64,000 nucleotides of DNA, from NCBI GenBank assembly GCA_038207365.1, contig JBBQZV010000007.1:62001-126000 (forward strand), in the 5' to 3' direction. Source of the stretch: Fimbriimonas sp038207365. Lineage in GTDB: Bacteria > Armatimonadota > Fimbriimonadia > Fimbriimonadales > Fimbriimonadaceae. Under the pieces are notes generated by a model, which saw only the letters and a list, made by a program, of their open reading frames with translations, had not been told where the DNA came from and did no database searches. Positions 1 to 9,312 of this stretch are shown in pieces. Within the stretch, counting starts at the first letter, position 1. Every line of letters starts with the position of its first letter. Made by a program: the position numbers and the translations under genes.

Positions 1-1347
1 CAACGGTCCCTGCGACTGAGCCATATCAACGATCAAAGAATGAGCAGGGAAGGTCACTGAGCCTCGAGCTCCGGACCAATAATCGTTCGCGTCAACCTGT
101 TTGAATGGTGCCTCGTTCCATGCGGAGTGAATGCCGGCGTCGGATAGCTGAGATTGCAAGCGGGCTAAAGGTCGGGGATCAGCGCTTACAAGCACAACTC
201 GTTTGAACTTGCCAGTCAGTTCTCCTGACGTTGCCTTCTGCTTATAGGAGGCGAAGCTACTCATCAAGTCCGACTTGTTATTCGCAGTGGCTTCGACAAG
301 AGCCATGGCGGATGTGAAATGCTTTTCCACGCCATTTCTGAGCGTTAGGATCGAACCATCGCTTCGTAGACGATTGAGTTCTTTTCCTCCGTCCGTCTCA
401 TGAGTCATGCCAATCGCTCCGCAGAGCGTAGTAAACGAGTCCAAGTATCCCGGATAGTAAAGGTCGAATTCGTCTTTGACGAAGTAGCTAAAGCCTTTGC
501 GATCGAATGCCTTGCCCGTCGCTCTTCCAAAAACATCAGTCCAATGGTTGAGGCGGTTTCGATCGACGTTGGCATTCACCGACATCGGGTTAGGGGGAAA
601 GAAGTAGGAATCCACCTGACCGTGCTGGTCGGCATACACCTGGGGTGACCATCTCAGGAATTCCGCCACTTCCTGTTTTGTCTCATCTTGAGACATGGCT
701 ACGCGATCACGATTCATGTCAAAGCGATAGTGGTTGAAGCGTCCTTGAACGGTCCCAGGTTCCGTATTCTCAAAAGCAGAAGGGTCGCTTGAACCCGTTG
801 CAAGCGATCCGTAATAAACCGCATATCGCTCATGTCCGTCGGGGTTATAGACCGGATTGACCACGACAACAACACGCTTGAGTGCCTCCTGAATCTGCTT
901 GTTTCGCGAGGCTGCCAAGTTGTAAAGCAAGTACATTCCAGACTCAAACGAGGCAGGTTCGTTGCCGTGAATGCACTCGTTAATCCACAAAATAGGCGGT
1001 GTACGTTGTATGGTTTCCGCGCTGGCTTTGCCTGCTGCAATGTCCGCATGTTCTTTCTTGATTTGATCTAGCCGTGCGATATTCTCAGGGCTGGAGATAG
1101 CGAAGATCCTTAAAGGTCGCCCTTCAACGCTTTTGCCAAATTCCGTAACTTTTACACGCAGCTTAGAGTGTTCCGCAATCGCTAGAACGACTCTTTCTTG
1201 ATCGCGAAAAGTAGTGATTCGCTCACCTGGTCCATATCGGAGGATGCTCTCCGGCTTGGGTATGGAAGAGTCATACGGGCCATCCGCATAGAAGTCCATG
1301 GGTGTGGAAAAGTGAATGGCGACCGTGGCCAACAATGGCAGAAGCAT
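1..1347 (-). CDS. Secreted M14-family zinc carboxypeptidase-like protein, 3' end outside window
   Basis: Read on the minus strand, the ATG at 1347 opens 449 uninterrupted codons that run off the left edge, so the C-terminus is missing. The first residues (MLLPLLATVAIHFS) look like a signal peptide, so the enzyme probably acts outside the cytoplasm. The M14 zinc site is visible: NECIHGNEPASFESG near residue 126 supplies the His and Glu ligands, NPVYNPDGHERY follows, and DQHGQVDSYFF probably carries the third His. M14 enzymes cleave C-terminal residues or peptidoglycan-type peptides; the substrate here is unknown. A TACAAT hexamer lies 5 nt before the ATG, and the gene follows the ABC-F gene by 29 bp, so it may be expressed both from its own promoter and by read-through. 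The family call is firm; the specificity is not. Confidence 0.85.
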   Translation of the reverse strand, partial: MLLPLLATVAIHFSTPMDFYADGPYDSSIPKPESILRYGPGERITTFRDQERVVLAIAEHSKLRVKVTEFGKSVEGRPLRIFAISSPENIARLDQIKKEHADIAAGKASAETIQRTPPILWINECIHGNEPASFESGMYLLYNLAASRNKQIQEALKRVVVVVNPVYNPDGHERYAVYYGSLATGSSDPSAFENTEPGTVQGRFNHYRFDMNRDRVAMSQDETKQEVAEFLRWSPQVYADQHGQVDSYFFPPNPMSVNANVDRNRLNHWTDVFGRATGKAFDRKGFSYFVKDEFDLYYPGYLDSFTTLCGAIGMTHETDGGKELNRLRSDGSILTLRNGVEKHFTSAMALVEATANNKSDLMSSFASYKQKATSGELTGKFKRVVLVSADPRPLARLQSQLSDAGIHSAWNEAPFKQVDANDYWSGARGSVTFPAHSLIVDMAQSQGPL

Positions 1348-1352
1348 GCGCC

Positions 1353-1358
1353 ATTGTA
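1353..1358 (-). promoter_or_regulatory. Candidate -10 element of the M14 peptidase gene
   Basis: On the minus strand TACAAT is followed by 5 nt and then the ATG at 1347. No Shine-Dalgarno site is visible. This fits a leaderless transcript and is one of twelve similar arrangements in the window. Confidence 0.4.
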
Positions 1359-1376
1359 GCAAAACGAGTCGCCTGG

Positions 1377-2867
1377 TTACTGTAAATTGATCACCTCAGT
1401 GGCTATTCGTTCCACGAATTGACGGTCATGGGAAGTAAACAGAATCGCACCGGGGAATTCCACCAACGCATTTTCTAGTGCTTCAACCGAAGCAATATCC
1501 AGGTGGTTCGTAGGTTCATCGAGGACGAGGACATTCGCCCCGCCAAGAATCATACTTACGACCTCAACTTTGGTTCGCTCACCTACCGAGAGCACCCCAA
1601 TGGGACGCTCAACATCATCTCCCCTCAAACCTAACCTCGCCAGCGCCGTTCGCGCGAACAACTCCTCCTCAGCACTTTGAGGCTTAAGTGCCTTAACCGC
1701 GGATTTTGAGCGATCCAATAAGTCTCGAGCCTGAGACAATTTCGCCACCTTTGCGTCAGAGGACCAGGCGACTTCACCCATTTCCGATGGCATTTCATCC
1801 AAGAGGATTCGAAAGAGGGTGGTCTTACCCGATCCGTTGGGACCGATAATCGCGACTCGTGATCCTTTTTCAAGGCTGAAATTCAGGTTTGAAAACAACT
1901 CGATTCCATTGAAGCTCTTCTTGAGTCCTCGCACAGTGAGCACAGGAGACGAGCGAAGCGGACGACAGGGGAATTTCAGGGCCAACGCATCGGCCAAGAA
2001 AGGCTTGTCAGGCGCAGCTTCTCGGCCCTTCAAAACTCTCGACCGAACCGCTTTTGCCCGCCGATCGATCTTGGCTTGCATGCCTGAATAGAATGCTTTT
2101 GCCTTGGGATCATAGGTGCGTCCTGTGGGTTTCTTAGTCACTTTCGTGGCCTGCTGAAGCAGGGCCTCAGTGGCAATCCGCAGCCGTCGGTCTTCGGACT
2201 TGTGGCTCTCCCATTCGCTCATCTGCTTGGCATTCTTCTGAGATTTCATCTGAACCATGTCGTCGTAGTTGCCAGTGAACTCATGCAAACTTCCGCGTTC
2301 GAGTTCGAGAATTCTGTCAGCGACTTCGTTAATAACGGCTCGGTCATGGCAAGCAAAGATGACGGCCTCCGGACATTTAGATAGGAACTGCTCTAGCCAT
2401 TCCTTTGCGTCCACGTCCAGATGGTTGGTCGGCTCGTCAAGGATAAGGATATCGGGCTCTTCCGCGAGAAGTGCTGCCAAGACACCACGCATGCGTTCTC
2501 CAAGGCTCAGCGTTTGAAAAGCCTGCTGCAGACGCACGGGTTCTATACCCAGGCGATTCATCGCTTTGGCAATCGCGAAAGCAGGTGCACTTGGAGATAC
2601 TTTCTCCAAGAGCTCTTGTAGAGTTCCTTTGAAATCCAGGTCGAAATCTTGCGGAAGGAAGGCTGCATGAATTCCTTCTAGATAGACTACACGACCAGAG
2701 TCAGGGCGGAGGCGACGAGAAAGAATCTGCAGAAGTAGGCTCTTGCCGGCCCCGTTTGGGCCGACAATGGCTACTTTCTCACCTGCGTTAACTGACAAAC
2801 GAACTCCTTGAAAAAGGATCCCAGCCTTAGGATCTGGGCTAATAGACAGGTCAAATGCCTGTAACAT
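1377..2867 (-). CDS. ABC-F family ATPase (duplicated ABC domains, no membrane domain)
   Basis: This 496-residue protein has two ABC cassettes and no membrane segments, the layout of ABC-F translation factors and ribosome-protection proteins. Cassette 1 shows GPNGAGKS near residue 37, LSLGERMR near 120 and ILILDEPTNHLD near 142. Cassette 2 shows GPNGSGKT near 338, LSVGERTK near 431 and VLVLDEPTNHLD near 452. The charged linker between them is typical of ABC-F. I place the start at 2867 because GGAGG lies 5 nt upstream; a TTG at 2900 would add 11 residues without a ribosome site. The protein could be an EttA/Uup-like housekeeping factor or an antibiotic-protection type, and the sequence does not decide. 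The M14 peptidase gene follows after 29 bp. Confidence 0.9.
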   Translation of the reverse strand: MLQAFDLSISPDPKAGILFQGVRLSVNAGEKVAIVGPNGAGKSLLLQILSRRLRPDSGRVVYLEGIHAAFLPQDFDLDFKGTLQELLEKVSPSAPAFAIAKAMNRLGIEPVRLQQAFQTLSLGERMRGVLAALLAEEPDILILDEPTNHLDVDAKEWLEQFLSKCPEAVIFACHDRAVINEVADRILELERGSLHEFTGNYDDMVQMKSQKNAKQMSEWESHKSEDRRLRIATEALLQQATKVTKKPTGRTYDPKAKAFYSGMQAKIDRRAKAVRSRVLKGREAAPDKPFLADALALKFPCRPLRSSPVLTVRGLKKSFNGIELFSNLNFSLEKGSRVAIIGPNGSGKTTLFRILLDEMPSEMGEVAWSSDAKVAKLSQARDLLDRSKSAVKALKPQSAEEELFARTALARLGLRGDDVERPIGVLSVGERTKVEVVSMILGGANVLVLDEPTNHLDIASVEALENALVEFPGAILFTSHDRQFVERIATEVINLQ

Positions 2868-3061
2868 ACGGACCTCCAAAACGCGCAATCGGGCCGCCAA
2901 AGGTAAGTGGCGGAAACAAAGAGATTGGGTTTAGCTAAGGTTCAACATAACGGCGCTTTGCAGCGACTTAGTCATTTTACCTGGTCAAATCCACAATCGC
3001 AACAACAGTTGGGGAGGTGTCCCAAAGAGGTTAACCATTTGGTTGTTGAGGATTCGATGTT

Positions 3062-4417
3062 ATGATTCACTTGGAGATGGTTCCTACTGCTTCACTATTG
3101 ATCACTGTGCTAGTAGGTTTGGGTCGTTGCCCAATGCCCCAAGATCCACTGGATCCTTTGGTTCTGGGACCAGGGTTAATGGGTGGAAGTCGTCTCCAAC
3201 ATGGAGACAATTTATTCCCCTCCGACTGGAAAGTGGACGGCAAACTGCGGGAGATTTCGAGCGTCAATTTGGATATTAAGGGTTTCCAAATGGTCACCCT
3301 AGACAAAGCATCGGCGACACCCAAGAAGAGCAATCAAGATTCGTTCCAAGAAATTCCATGCGAGTTTATGGGAACAACGCCTTTGGTCACTGTATTCGCC
3401 CAAAACGGGACAAAAGCGAAATTCGCTGTCGATAGTGGTGCGCTCAAAAGCTACATTCAGCCTGCGCTTGCTCAGGCCTGGAACAGGGGAAATGAAGCGC
3501 CGTTTCCCATGGTTCTGATGCTTTCGCCCGGCTCATGGGTCCATTTCAAAACGGAAGTTGACCGCAATGTCCGAGTGCTAGCGATACCTGGCCCCGACTT
3601 TAGGGCTGAGGGCATACTGGGAATGAATGCGTTATCTGGCCTTCAACTTAAAGTCGATTATCGGCACAGAAAACTTTGGGCTCGACTTTCACCACGACCC
3701 TTCGAAGGTTCCGATGCCGCGACCGAACTGACGCCTGGCAAGTTAGGAACCCTCAAAACCGTCGGATTGCATCATGACATTTCAGGTCGCTTTGCTCTGG
3801 ACGCGACTATAGGGAAGGAAATCGTGCCCCTTGAAGTGGACACTGGAGCCAACGTGTTGGGGTTGACATCGGAAGTCGTCAAGCTCCTGAAGCTTGAGAA
3901 ATCGGGTGAAGGTGCGGTCTTGGTGGAGAGAGGGACAAGAGCACTCGACACATACCTTGCGCCACCTACCGTGATTGGAGATATTCCACTCCTATGGCCG
4001 GTTACCCACCGCGCAGATTCAGATGAGACCAAGCTTGGAGGGTTTGGACCGGCATTGTTTCCGCATCCAGTGGTGATCATCGATTACCCTGGGTTATGCC
4101 TTTACACGGTCTCGCCAACAGCCGACGAAACCATCGCTCAGGCACTTGGACAGCTCATTTCCGGAGTCGTGCGCATTGAAGGTACTGAGGTCGTTCTGGA
4201 TTTACCTGACATCGTTGGAAAGTCTCGTGCAGTTTTGGTCAAAGTCCAGGATCGTCCAATATCTACGGTGCTGATTGACTTGCGAGGGGTCCTAAGCGGC
4301 AAAGAGCAATCTAGGAAGAGTCTGGAAAATCTCTTTCGACAGCTAACTGTCGGGGGCCACATCACCATTCGCCAGGACCAAATCTTGAAGTTAATCGAGA
4401 TCAGTCCGGCAGGTTAA
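3062..4417 (+). CDS. Double-lobed retropepsin-like aspartyl protease, probably exported
   Basis: The 451-residue protein starts with a hydrophobic stretch (TASLLITVLVGLG), so it is probably exported or membrane-tethered. Two aspartyl-protease active-site motifs are visible: FAVDSGA with D124 and LEVDTGANVLGL with D260. Each is followed by the hydrophobic pattern of a retropepsin lobe (for example GILGMNALSGLQLKVDY after the first). This suggests a single-chain enzyme with both catalytic Asp residues. A PDZ-like C-terminus (residues 360-450, ending in TIRQDQILKLIEI) may be present, as in other bacterial aspartyl proteases, but this is inference. GAGG lies 10 nt before the ATG. The stop overlaps the convergent SRPBCC gene by 4 bp. 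Activity and substrate are unknown. Confidence 0.7.
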   Translation: MIHLEMVPTASLLITVLVGLGRCPMPQDPLDPLVLGPGLMGGSRLQHGDNLFPSDWKVDGKLREISSVNLDIKGFQMVTLDKASATPKKSNQDSFQEIPCEFMGTTPLVTVFAQNGTKAKFAVDSGALKSYIQPALAQAWNRGNEAPFPMVLMLSPGSWVHFKTEVDRNVRVLAIPGPDFRAEGILGMNALSGLQLKVDYRHRKLWARLSPRPFEGSDAATELTPGKLGTLKTVGLHHDISGRFALDATIGKEIVPLEVDTGANVLGLTSEVVKLLKLEKSGEGAVLVERGTRALDTYLAPPTVIGDIPLLWPVTHRADSDETKLGGFGPALFPHPVVIIDYPGLCLYTVSPTADETIAQALGQLISGVVRIEGTEVVLDLPDIVGKSRAVLVKVQDRPISTVLIDLRGVLSGKEQSRKSLENLFRQLTVGGHITIRQDQILKLIEISPAG

Positions 4418-4854
4418 GACTCTACGCGTTTCTTGAATGCCTCGTTGATATTTTCGAGGTTTTTGACAACGATGCTGTGGATCACTTTCTTGACCAGAGG
4501 ACCCAGTGTTGGCACGTTGTATTCATATTCCAAGTACTGATCGAAGCGGGTTCCCCCGTCTTCCTCTTTAAAGCGCCATGTGCCTTCTAGTTTGTCGTAG
4601 TCGCCCTTAAGCTGCTTGAAATGGCTACAATGCTCCGCATCGTCCCATATCTCTTCCTGACGCCATCGAACTTTCAGCAAGAAACTAGGAATAATGCCCA
4701 CCCAGTCGGCAACGAACCGGTTGCCGTCACGCTCAACTGGCGTAAGAGAGTGAACATCCTTCATGTACTCAGGATATTTCTCGCTGTCTTTCGCGACCTC
4801 ATAGACTTTTTCGAGAGGAGCTTTAAACCAAGTTGATGTTTCGACGATTGGCAT
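4414..4854 (-). CDS. SRPBCC (START-like, Coq10/cyclase type) protein
   Basis: From the ATG at 4854 the product is 146 residues, the usual size of a single SRPBCC lipid-binding fold. It begins PIVETSTWFKAPLEKVYEVA, the standard first strand and helix, continues with EKYPEYMKDVHSL and RFVADWVG, and ends with a long C-terminal helix (NLENINEAFKKRVES). Such proteins bind hydrophobic ligands or act as polyketide cyclase or ubiquinone-chaperone relatives. The longer reading frame to 4998 is rejected because the fold begins at 4854 and a divergent gene starts at 4936. A TAGAAT hexamer about 30 nt upstream could be the promoter. The ligand is unknown. Confidence 0.8.
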   Translation of the reverse strand: MPIVETSTWFKAPLEKVYEVAKDSEKYPEYMKDVHSLTPVERDGNRFVADWVGIIPSFLLKVRWRQEEIWDDAEHCSHFKQLKGDYDKLEGTWRFKEEDGGTRFDQYLEYEYNVPTLGPLVKKVIHSIVVKNLENINEAFKKRVES

Positions 4855-4923
4855 GATAGTTGAGTCAAAATCTAGGGATTGGCGCATTCTACCTGCCCAA
4901 AAAAGTAATGAGATGGGCAAAAC

Positions 4924-4929
4924 TAATTT
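4924..4929 (+). promoter_or_regulatory. Candidate -10 element of the first zinc dehydrogenase
   Basis: TAATTT lies exactly 6 nt before the GTG at 4936. This supports the GTG start over the internal ATG at 4969 and suggests a leaderless mRNA. Confidence 0.45.
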
Positions 4930-4935
4930 ACACTC

Positions 4936-5967
4936 GTGAAGCAATCTGACCCTTCGATTCCAACTTTCATGAAGTCGCTCATCTTGAGAAGGCCCCAAGA
5001 CCTTGTACTTGAGGACGTACCTGTCCCCAGCGTGGGACCTGGCGAATTGCTTATCAAAGTGAAGGCCGCCACAACTTGTGGAACAGACCTAAAGGCGTTT
5101 CGTCGAGGGCACCCGATGATTCCTATGCCCGGTCCGCTTGGGCACGAATACAGTGGAGTGGTTTCCGCTGCTGGAGAGGGAGCAAAGTTCTCCGTGGGGG
5201 AGGCGGTCATGGGTGTTCACTCGGCCCCATGCCAAGAATGCTATTGGTGCAAGCATGGTCAAGAGAACCTTTGCGATTCGATAATGTCGACGATGGTGCT
5301 TGGAAGCTACGCCGAATACCTAACGATTCCATCCCACGTTGTTCAGCGAAACATGTTTCGCAAACCGGAAACACTTTCCTTCGAGTCAGCCAGTTTGTTG
5401 GAGCCCTTGAGCTGTGTCGCCCAAGGCATTACCTTACTCGCGCTTTCGCCTGACTCATCCGTGCTCGTAATGGGTCCGGGAGCCATCGGACTGATGTTTG
5501 TTGCGGCGCTTAAAGCAAGCGGAGTTCAGTCCGTAACCTTAGCGGGGAGAAATCGTACTCGCTTGGAGGTTGGCGAAAGCCTGGGTGCCAAGGTCTGCTT
5601 GCTACAGGACATTCCTCAAGGCGATCCAAAGCAATTCGATTTTGTGATCGAGTGCACCGGCCAAGTCGAAGTCTGGGAGAAATCGGTCGAATATTCGCGC
5701 CGAGGTGGAACAGTCATGCTTTTTGGAGGCTGCGCTTCTGGAACCCAGGCGAAATTCGATACTCGTAGATTGCATTACGACCAGATAACCTTGATCAGCC
5801 CATTTCACTTCGGGACGGCAGCCGTGAGAATGGCCTTTGAGTGGCTGTCGAGCGGAACAATGGACTTATCTTGCCTCCTATCCGGTGAGCGTTCTTTGGC
5901 AGAGGGGAGTCAAGTGATGGCCGACCTGGAAGCGGGTAAGGGCCTCAAGTACGTGTTCAAACCATGA
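4936..5967 (+). CDS. Zinc-dependent medium-chain dehydrogenase
   Basis: A 343-residue medium-chain dehydrogenase/reductase. The catalytic zinc site is shown by ATTCGTDLKAF (Cys near residue 48) and PLGHEYSG. The structural zinc site is PCQECYWCKHGQENLC with four cysteines. A Rossmann segment follows (VLVMGPGAIGLMFVAAL). The relatives oxidise alcohols or polyols such as sorbitol, threonine or inositol with NAD(P); the substrate is not determinable here. The GTG at 4936 is preferred because of the TAATTT hexamer 6 nt upstream, though an ATG at 4969 matches the usual family N-terminus. The stop overlaps the next dehydrogenase start (ATGA), so the pair is translationally coupled and probably acts in one pathway or as a heteromer. 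Confidence 0.88.
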   Translation: MKQSDPSIPTFMKSLILRRPQDLVLEDVPVPSVGPGELLIKVKAATTCGTDLKAFRRGHPMIPMPGPLGHEYSGVVSAAGEGAKFSVGEAVMGVHSAPCQECYWCKHGQENLCDSIMSTMVLGSYAEYLTIPSHVVQRNMFRKPETLSFESASLLEPLSCVAQGITLLALSPDSSVLVMGPGAIGLMFVAALKASGVQSVTLAGRNRTRLEVGESLGAKVCLLQDIPQGDPKQFDFVIECTGQVEVWEKSVEYSRRGGTVMLFGGCASGTQAKFDTRRLHYDQITLISPFHFGTAAVRMAFEWLSSGTMDLSCLLSGERSLAEGSQVMADLEAGKGLKYVFKP

Positions 5968-6923
5968 AAGTCGCGCGCTATATAGGTAACGGTCAAGTTG
6001 ACATTGTTTCTGAACCTATTCCAGCCTGCCCCGAAGGCGGTTTACTGGTACGAACGGAAGCATGCGGATTGTGCTCTGGCGAATTGATGTCTTGGTACAT
6101 GGACCAGAAGATTCCGCACGTGTTGGGACACGAGGTTTCGGGCGCAGTGCTTGAATCACAAGATTCTCGTTTTCCACTCGGCGCCAAAGTTTTTCCACAT
6201 CACCATGCACCTTGCCTTCAATGTGAATTTTGTCGGGACGGCCTCTTTGTTCATTGTCTTCAATGGAAGAGGACGAAGTTAGTTCCTGGCGGCATGGCGG
6301 AAGTGTTTGCCGTTAGCAAAGAGAATCTGACCGACACGATTCGGGTTGACGATATTCGTGCTGTGGACGCTGCTCTTATCGAGCCAGCAGCTTGCGTCAT
6401 GAAATCGATTCGGATGGCTAGTCAAGCAAGTGCGTTGGGTCAAATCGCAGTAGTGGGACTTGGAGTGATGGGATTGATGCATCTCCTCCTGACTGACAGC
6501 CAAGGAATCGGATACGACTTGAATCCCTCACGAGTCGAATGGGCGAGACATTTAGGGCTTCGAGCAAGCGCACCAATGGAGCCTGATTTGGCTGATGTCG
6601 TTTTTGTGTGTCCGGGAAATCAAGCTGCATTTGACTTCGCGCTAACCCTCTGCCGTCCAGGAGCCACCGTTGTTATGTTCGCACCGTTAGCACCTTCTCA
6701 GGAATTACGGCTGCCACAGGACATATACTTCAGGGACATTAAGATCATGCACTCCTACTCGTGCGGTCCGGTGGATACTGCTGCCGCTGCCCAAGCGATT
6801 CGAGACATGAAATTGAAGGCAGAACAGGTCGTTAGCCAATTCATAGACATCGATCAGTTGCCGATGGCGTATGAAGAAATGAAAAACGGGCTCATTCTAA
6901 AGCCGATGGTGGTTTTTGGATAA
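5964..6923 (+). CDS. Second zinc-dependent medium-chain dehydrogenase
   Basis: A 319-residue dehydrogenase of the same superfamily as its upstream neighbour, overlapping it by 4 bp (ATGA). Zinc-binding features are present: EACGLCSGEL, VLGHEVSGAV and HHHAPCLQCEFCRDGLFVHC, which holds the structural-zinc cysteines. The cofactor-binding segment is IAVVGLGVMGLMHLLL. It is shorter than typical members (about 340 residues). The tight pairing of two non-identical dehydrogenases resembles catabolic modules for sugars or polyols, but no kinase, aldolase or transporter lies beside them. The substrate is unknown. Expression probably depends on the promoter before 4936. Confidence 0.88.
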   Translation: MKVARYIGNGQVDIVSEPIPACPEGGLLVRTEACGLCSGELMSWYMDQKIPHVLGHEVSGAVLESQDSRFPLGAKVFPHHHAPCLQCEFCRDGLFVHCLQWKRTKLVPGGMAEVFAVSKENLTDTIRVDDIRAVDAALIEPAACVMKSIRMASQASALGQIAVVGLGVMGLMHLLLTDSQGIGYDLNPSRVEWARHLGLRASAPMEPDLADVVFVCPGNQAAFDFALTLCRPGATVVMFAPLAPSQELRLPQDIYFRDIKIMHSYSCGPVDTAAAAQAIRDMKLKAEQVVSQFIDIDQLPMAYEEMKNGLILKPMVVFG

Positions 6924-6986
6924 GTAGGAAGCGAAGTCTGTTATTGGACAGTACACTTTTGCCATCCAACCGTCAGAACTTAACCC

Positions 6987-8177
6987 ATGATCCCTGCTTT
7001 ACTCGCCATTCTATTGAGCGCCACCCCGAACCCGAATTTATCGGTCGATGAATTGGTGGCGACTGCATGGCAGGACGCGGATACCAAGGCCGAGTTAGCT
7101 CACCAGCAAGACCTTAAAACCGATGTCGAAGTCGGCGCGAAGTACGCTGTCGAGGTCGAGAAGAAGGTCAAATTCTCGACTGACACGGACATGATCAAGC
7201 GTGTGCAACGAGTCGGATCAGAGATGGCAGATCTCGCAAATCAGACTCATTCCATTGCCAGTTGGGGCGATCGAAGGTTCAACACCTTCAATTACACTTT
7301 TAAAGTCATTCAGCAAGACGATCCCAACGCGTTTTCTTTGCCTGGTGGATATATCTATGTTCAAACTGGGCTACTTAAATTTATCGAGAGTGATGACGAA
7401 CTAGCTGGAGTTCTCGCCCACGAAATCTCGCACGCAAAGTTCCGGCATATCGCGACTTTGCAGCGAGAACAGAGCAAACTCACGGCCATTACATTGCCGC
7501 TTATTCTTGCCTCGATTATTGCGGGCGGAAACAGTACGGGCAGTGCCATCACCGCGTCCGAGATTTTGGGAACGACATTAGGCAATGGTTGGAGTGTTAA
7601 GGCTGAAGTTGCTGCTGACTATGGTGGCATTCAGATCATGGTGAAGAGCCGCTACAATCCAACGGGAATGGTTACCGTCATGGAACGGCTTGCCCTTGTC
7701 GAGAATAGCCAGCCGCAGTTTAGTAGGGACCTCGGTATTTTCCGAGACCACCCGCCAAGTAAAGAACGTGCCGACTCGATGATTCGCTACTTGAAGCAAT
7801 ACAACGTTCCTGTTGAGCGAAGCAAAGTGTCCACGAGCTTCCGTGCCATTGTTAAGCCAGACGACAAGCTAGCAGGTGCGGTTGTAATCACATTCGACGG
7901 CCGTAACCTCATGTCTCTTTCCGGAAATGATGCCTTGACCCGAGCCGATGAAGCAGCGGTCAAGATTAATAGCTTCATGGATTCTTCGCCGGCTACGTTT
8001 GAAGTCACGGCTGGTATCGACGGGACGGTATTGGGCGGAAGTCAAAAGCTCGTTCAATTTACGGCAATAGATGCGGCTGCCCAGGGAAAGACAGCTGCTG
8101 AACTGCAGCGTTTAGCCATTTTAAACATCCGCGGAGCCCTGTATTTGGTAGCTATTCGAATCTGGGAAACCCACTAG
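6987..8177 (+). CDS. Exported M48-family zinc metallopeptidase (BepA/YggG-like)
   Basis: The 396-residue protein has a short hydrophobic N-terminus (MIPALLAILLSA) consistent with export. The M48 motif HEISH is at residues 145-149, and the third zinc ligand is probably E207 in KAEVAADYGG. The FSLPGGYIYVQTGLL segment before HEISH is typical of BepA/LoiP-type periplasmic proteases that handle misfolded outer-membrane proteins. The C-terminal third (from about residue 285) has no TPRs and is not recognised. The gene stands 63 bp after the dehydrogenase pair and 62 bp before prfA. No Shine-Dalgarno site is evident. Confidence 0.88.
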   Translation: MIPALLAILLSATPNPNLSVDELVATAWQDADTKAELAHQQDLKTDVEVGAKYAVEVEKKVKFSTDTDMIKRVQRVGSEMADLANQTHSIASWGDRRFNTFNYTFKVIQQDDPNAFSLPGGYIYVQTGLLKFIESDDELAGVLAHEISHAKFRHIATLQREQSKLTAITLPLILASIIAGGNSTGSAITASEILGTTLGNGWSVKAEVAADYGGIQIMVKSRYNPTGMVTVMERLALVENSQPQFSRDLGIFRDHPPSKERADSMIRYLKQYNVPVERSKVSTSFRAIVKPDDKLAGAVVITFDGRNLMSLSGNDALTRADEAAVKINSFMDSSPATFEVTAGIDGTVLGGSQKLVQFTAIDAAAQGKTAAELQRLAILNIRGALYLVAIRIWETH

Positions 8178-8239
8178 GCGACTGGACTCGTAGAACTGTT
8201 GGCGAGCAATTCCATATCGCCCGGTAAACTGTTCCTGAA

Positions 8240-9310
8240 ATGATCGATAAGCTCAAGGATATTGAGAGGCGTTTCGACTCGATAGAGTCGGAATACAACG
8301 ACCCCGGCGTCGTGACTAACCCAAAGGAGATGCAGAGACTCGGCAAATTGCGTGCCGAGCTGGAGCCTATCGTCAATTCATTTCGAGTGTATGACAAAGC
8401 TCTAAGTGACCTGAGTGAATCTCAGGAACTCCTCCTGGACCCTGAAATGAAGGATCTTGCTCTGGCAGACATTGAGCAGCTGACAGCAAAAATAGCCGTG
8501 CTGGAGTCCGAGCTTAAGGGAATGCTCGTTCCCAAAGATCCAATGGACGAGAAGCCAGTTATCATCGAAATCCGGCCAGCCGCTGGCGGCGACGAAGCAG
8601 GCTTATTTGCGAGCGAACTCTTTAGGATGTATCTGCGATACGCAGAACGTCGACGATGGAAAGTCGAGATTGTCGACCATGAAGAGAGTGGGATTGGTGG
8701 ACTCTCCCGAGTCGTTTTCAACGTCGAGGCTCAGGGCGCCTATTCGCAATTGAAATACGAGAGCGGTGTTCATCGAGTTCAGCGCGTGCCTGCAACGGAG
8801 AGTCAAGGACGAGTTCATACTTCGACCGTTACCGTAGCTGTGCTCCCAGAAGCTGAAGAAGTTGACCTGGACATCAAGAGCGACGATCTAGAAATCTCGA
8901 CTTTTTGCTCCTCATCGGCAGGTGGTCAGCACATGCAGAAGAACGAGACCGCGATCCGCATCATCCACCGACCTTCTGGTCTGGTAAGCACCTGTCAAGA
9001 CGAACGAAGTCAGGCCCAGAATAAGTTGAAGGCGATGTCTGTGTTGCGTGCCAAGCTTTATCAAATGGAGCGGGAACGTCTGGACGCCGAACGATCCGGC
9101 ATTCGGAAAGACCAGATCGGAAAGGGCGATCGAAGTGAAAAGATTCGCACCTACAATTTTCCGCAGTCTCGTATCACGGACCACAGGATCGGCTATCAAG
9201 TGAATAATCTTCAAGCCTTCATGGATGGCGATCTTCAGGCTTTGATTGAAGCTCTCAACCAGGATGAGCAAGCTCGTAAGTTGGCCGATCAAGACGATCA
9301 GGCGGCCTAA
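8240..9310 (+). CDS. prfA: Peptide chain release factor 1
   Basis: A full-length class I release factor (356 residues). The GGQ peptidyl-hydrolysis motif is at residues 228-230 (SSAGGQHMQKNE), and the stop-codon tripeptide is PAT at 184-186 (HRVQRVPATESQG), which marks RF1 (UAA/UAG) rather than RF2. The N-terminal helical domain and the C-terminal IRTYNFPQ and ITDHR blocks are conserved. Its presence means UAG and UAA are normal stops here, which bears on the premature stops found at 23-32 kb. The next small gene starts 2 bp after the stop, so they are probably co-transcribed. Confidence 0.97.
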   Translation: MIDKLKDIERRFDSIESEYNDPGVVTNPKEMQRLGKLRAELEPIVNSFRVYDKALSDLSESQELLLDPEMKDLALADIEQLTAKIAVLESELKGMLVPKDPMDEKPVIIEIRPAAGGDEAGLFASELFRMYLRYAERRRWKVEIVDHEESGIGGLSRVVFNVEAQGAYSQLKYESGVHRVQRVPATESQGRVHTSTVTVAVLPEAEEVDLDIKSDDLEISTFCSSSAGGQHMQKNETAIRIIHRPSGLVSTCQDERSQAQNKLKAMSVLRAKLYQMERERLDAERSGIRKDQIGKGDRSEKIRTYNFPQSRITDHRIGYQVNNLQAFMDGDLQALIEALNQDEQARKLADQDDQAA

Positions 9311-9312
9311 TC

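Noticed and set aside
4855..4998. Longer SRPBCC protein starting at 4998
   Set aside because: The extra 48 residues do not belong to the fold and would overlap the divergent dehydrogenase start and its -10 element.
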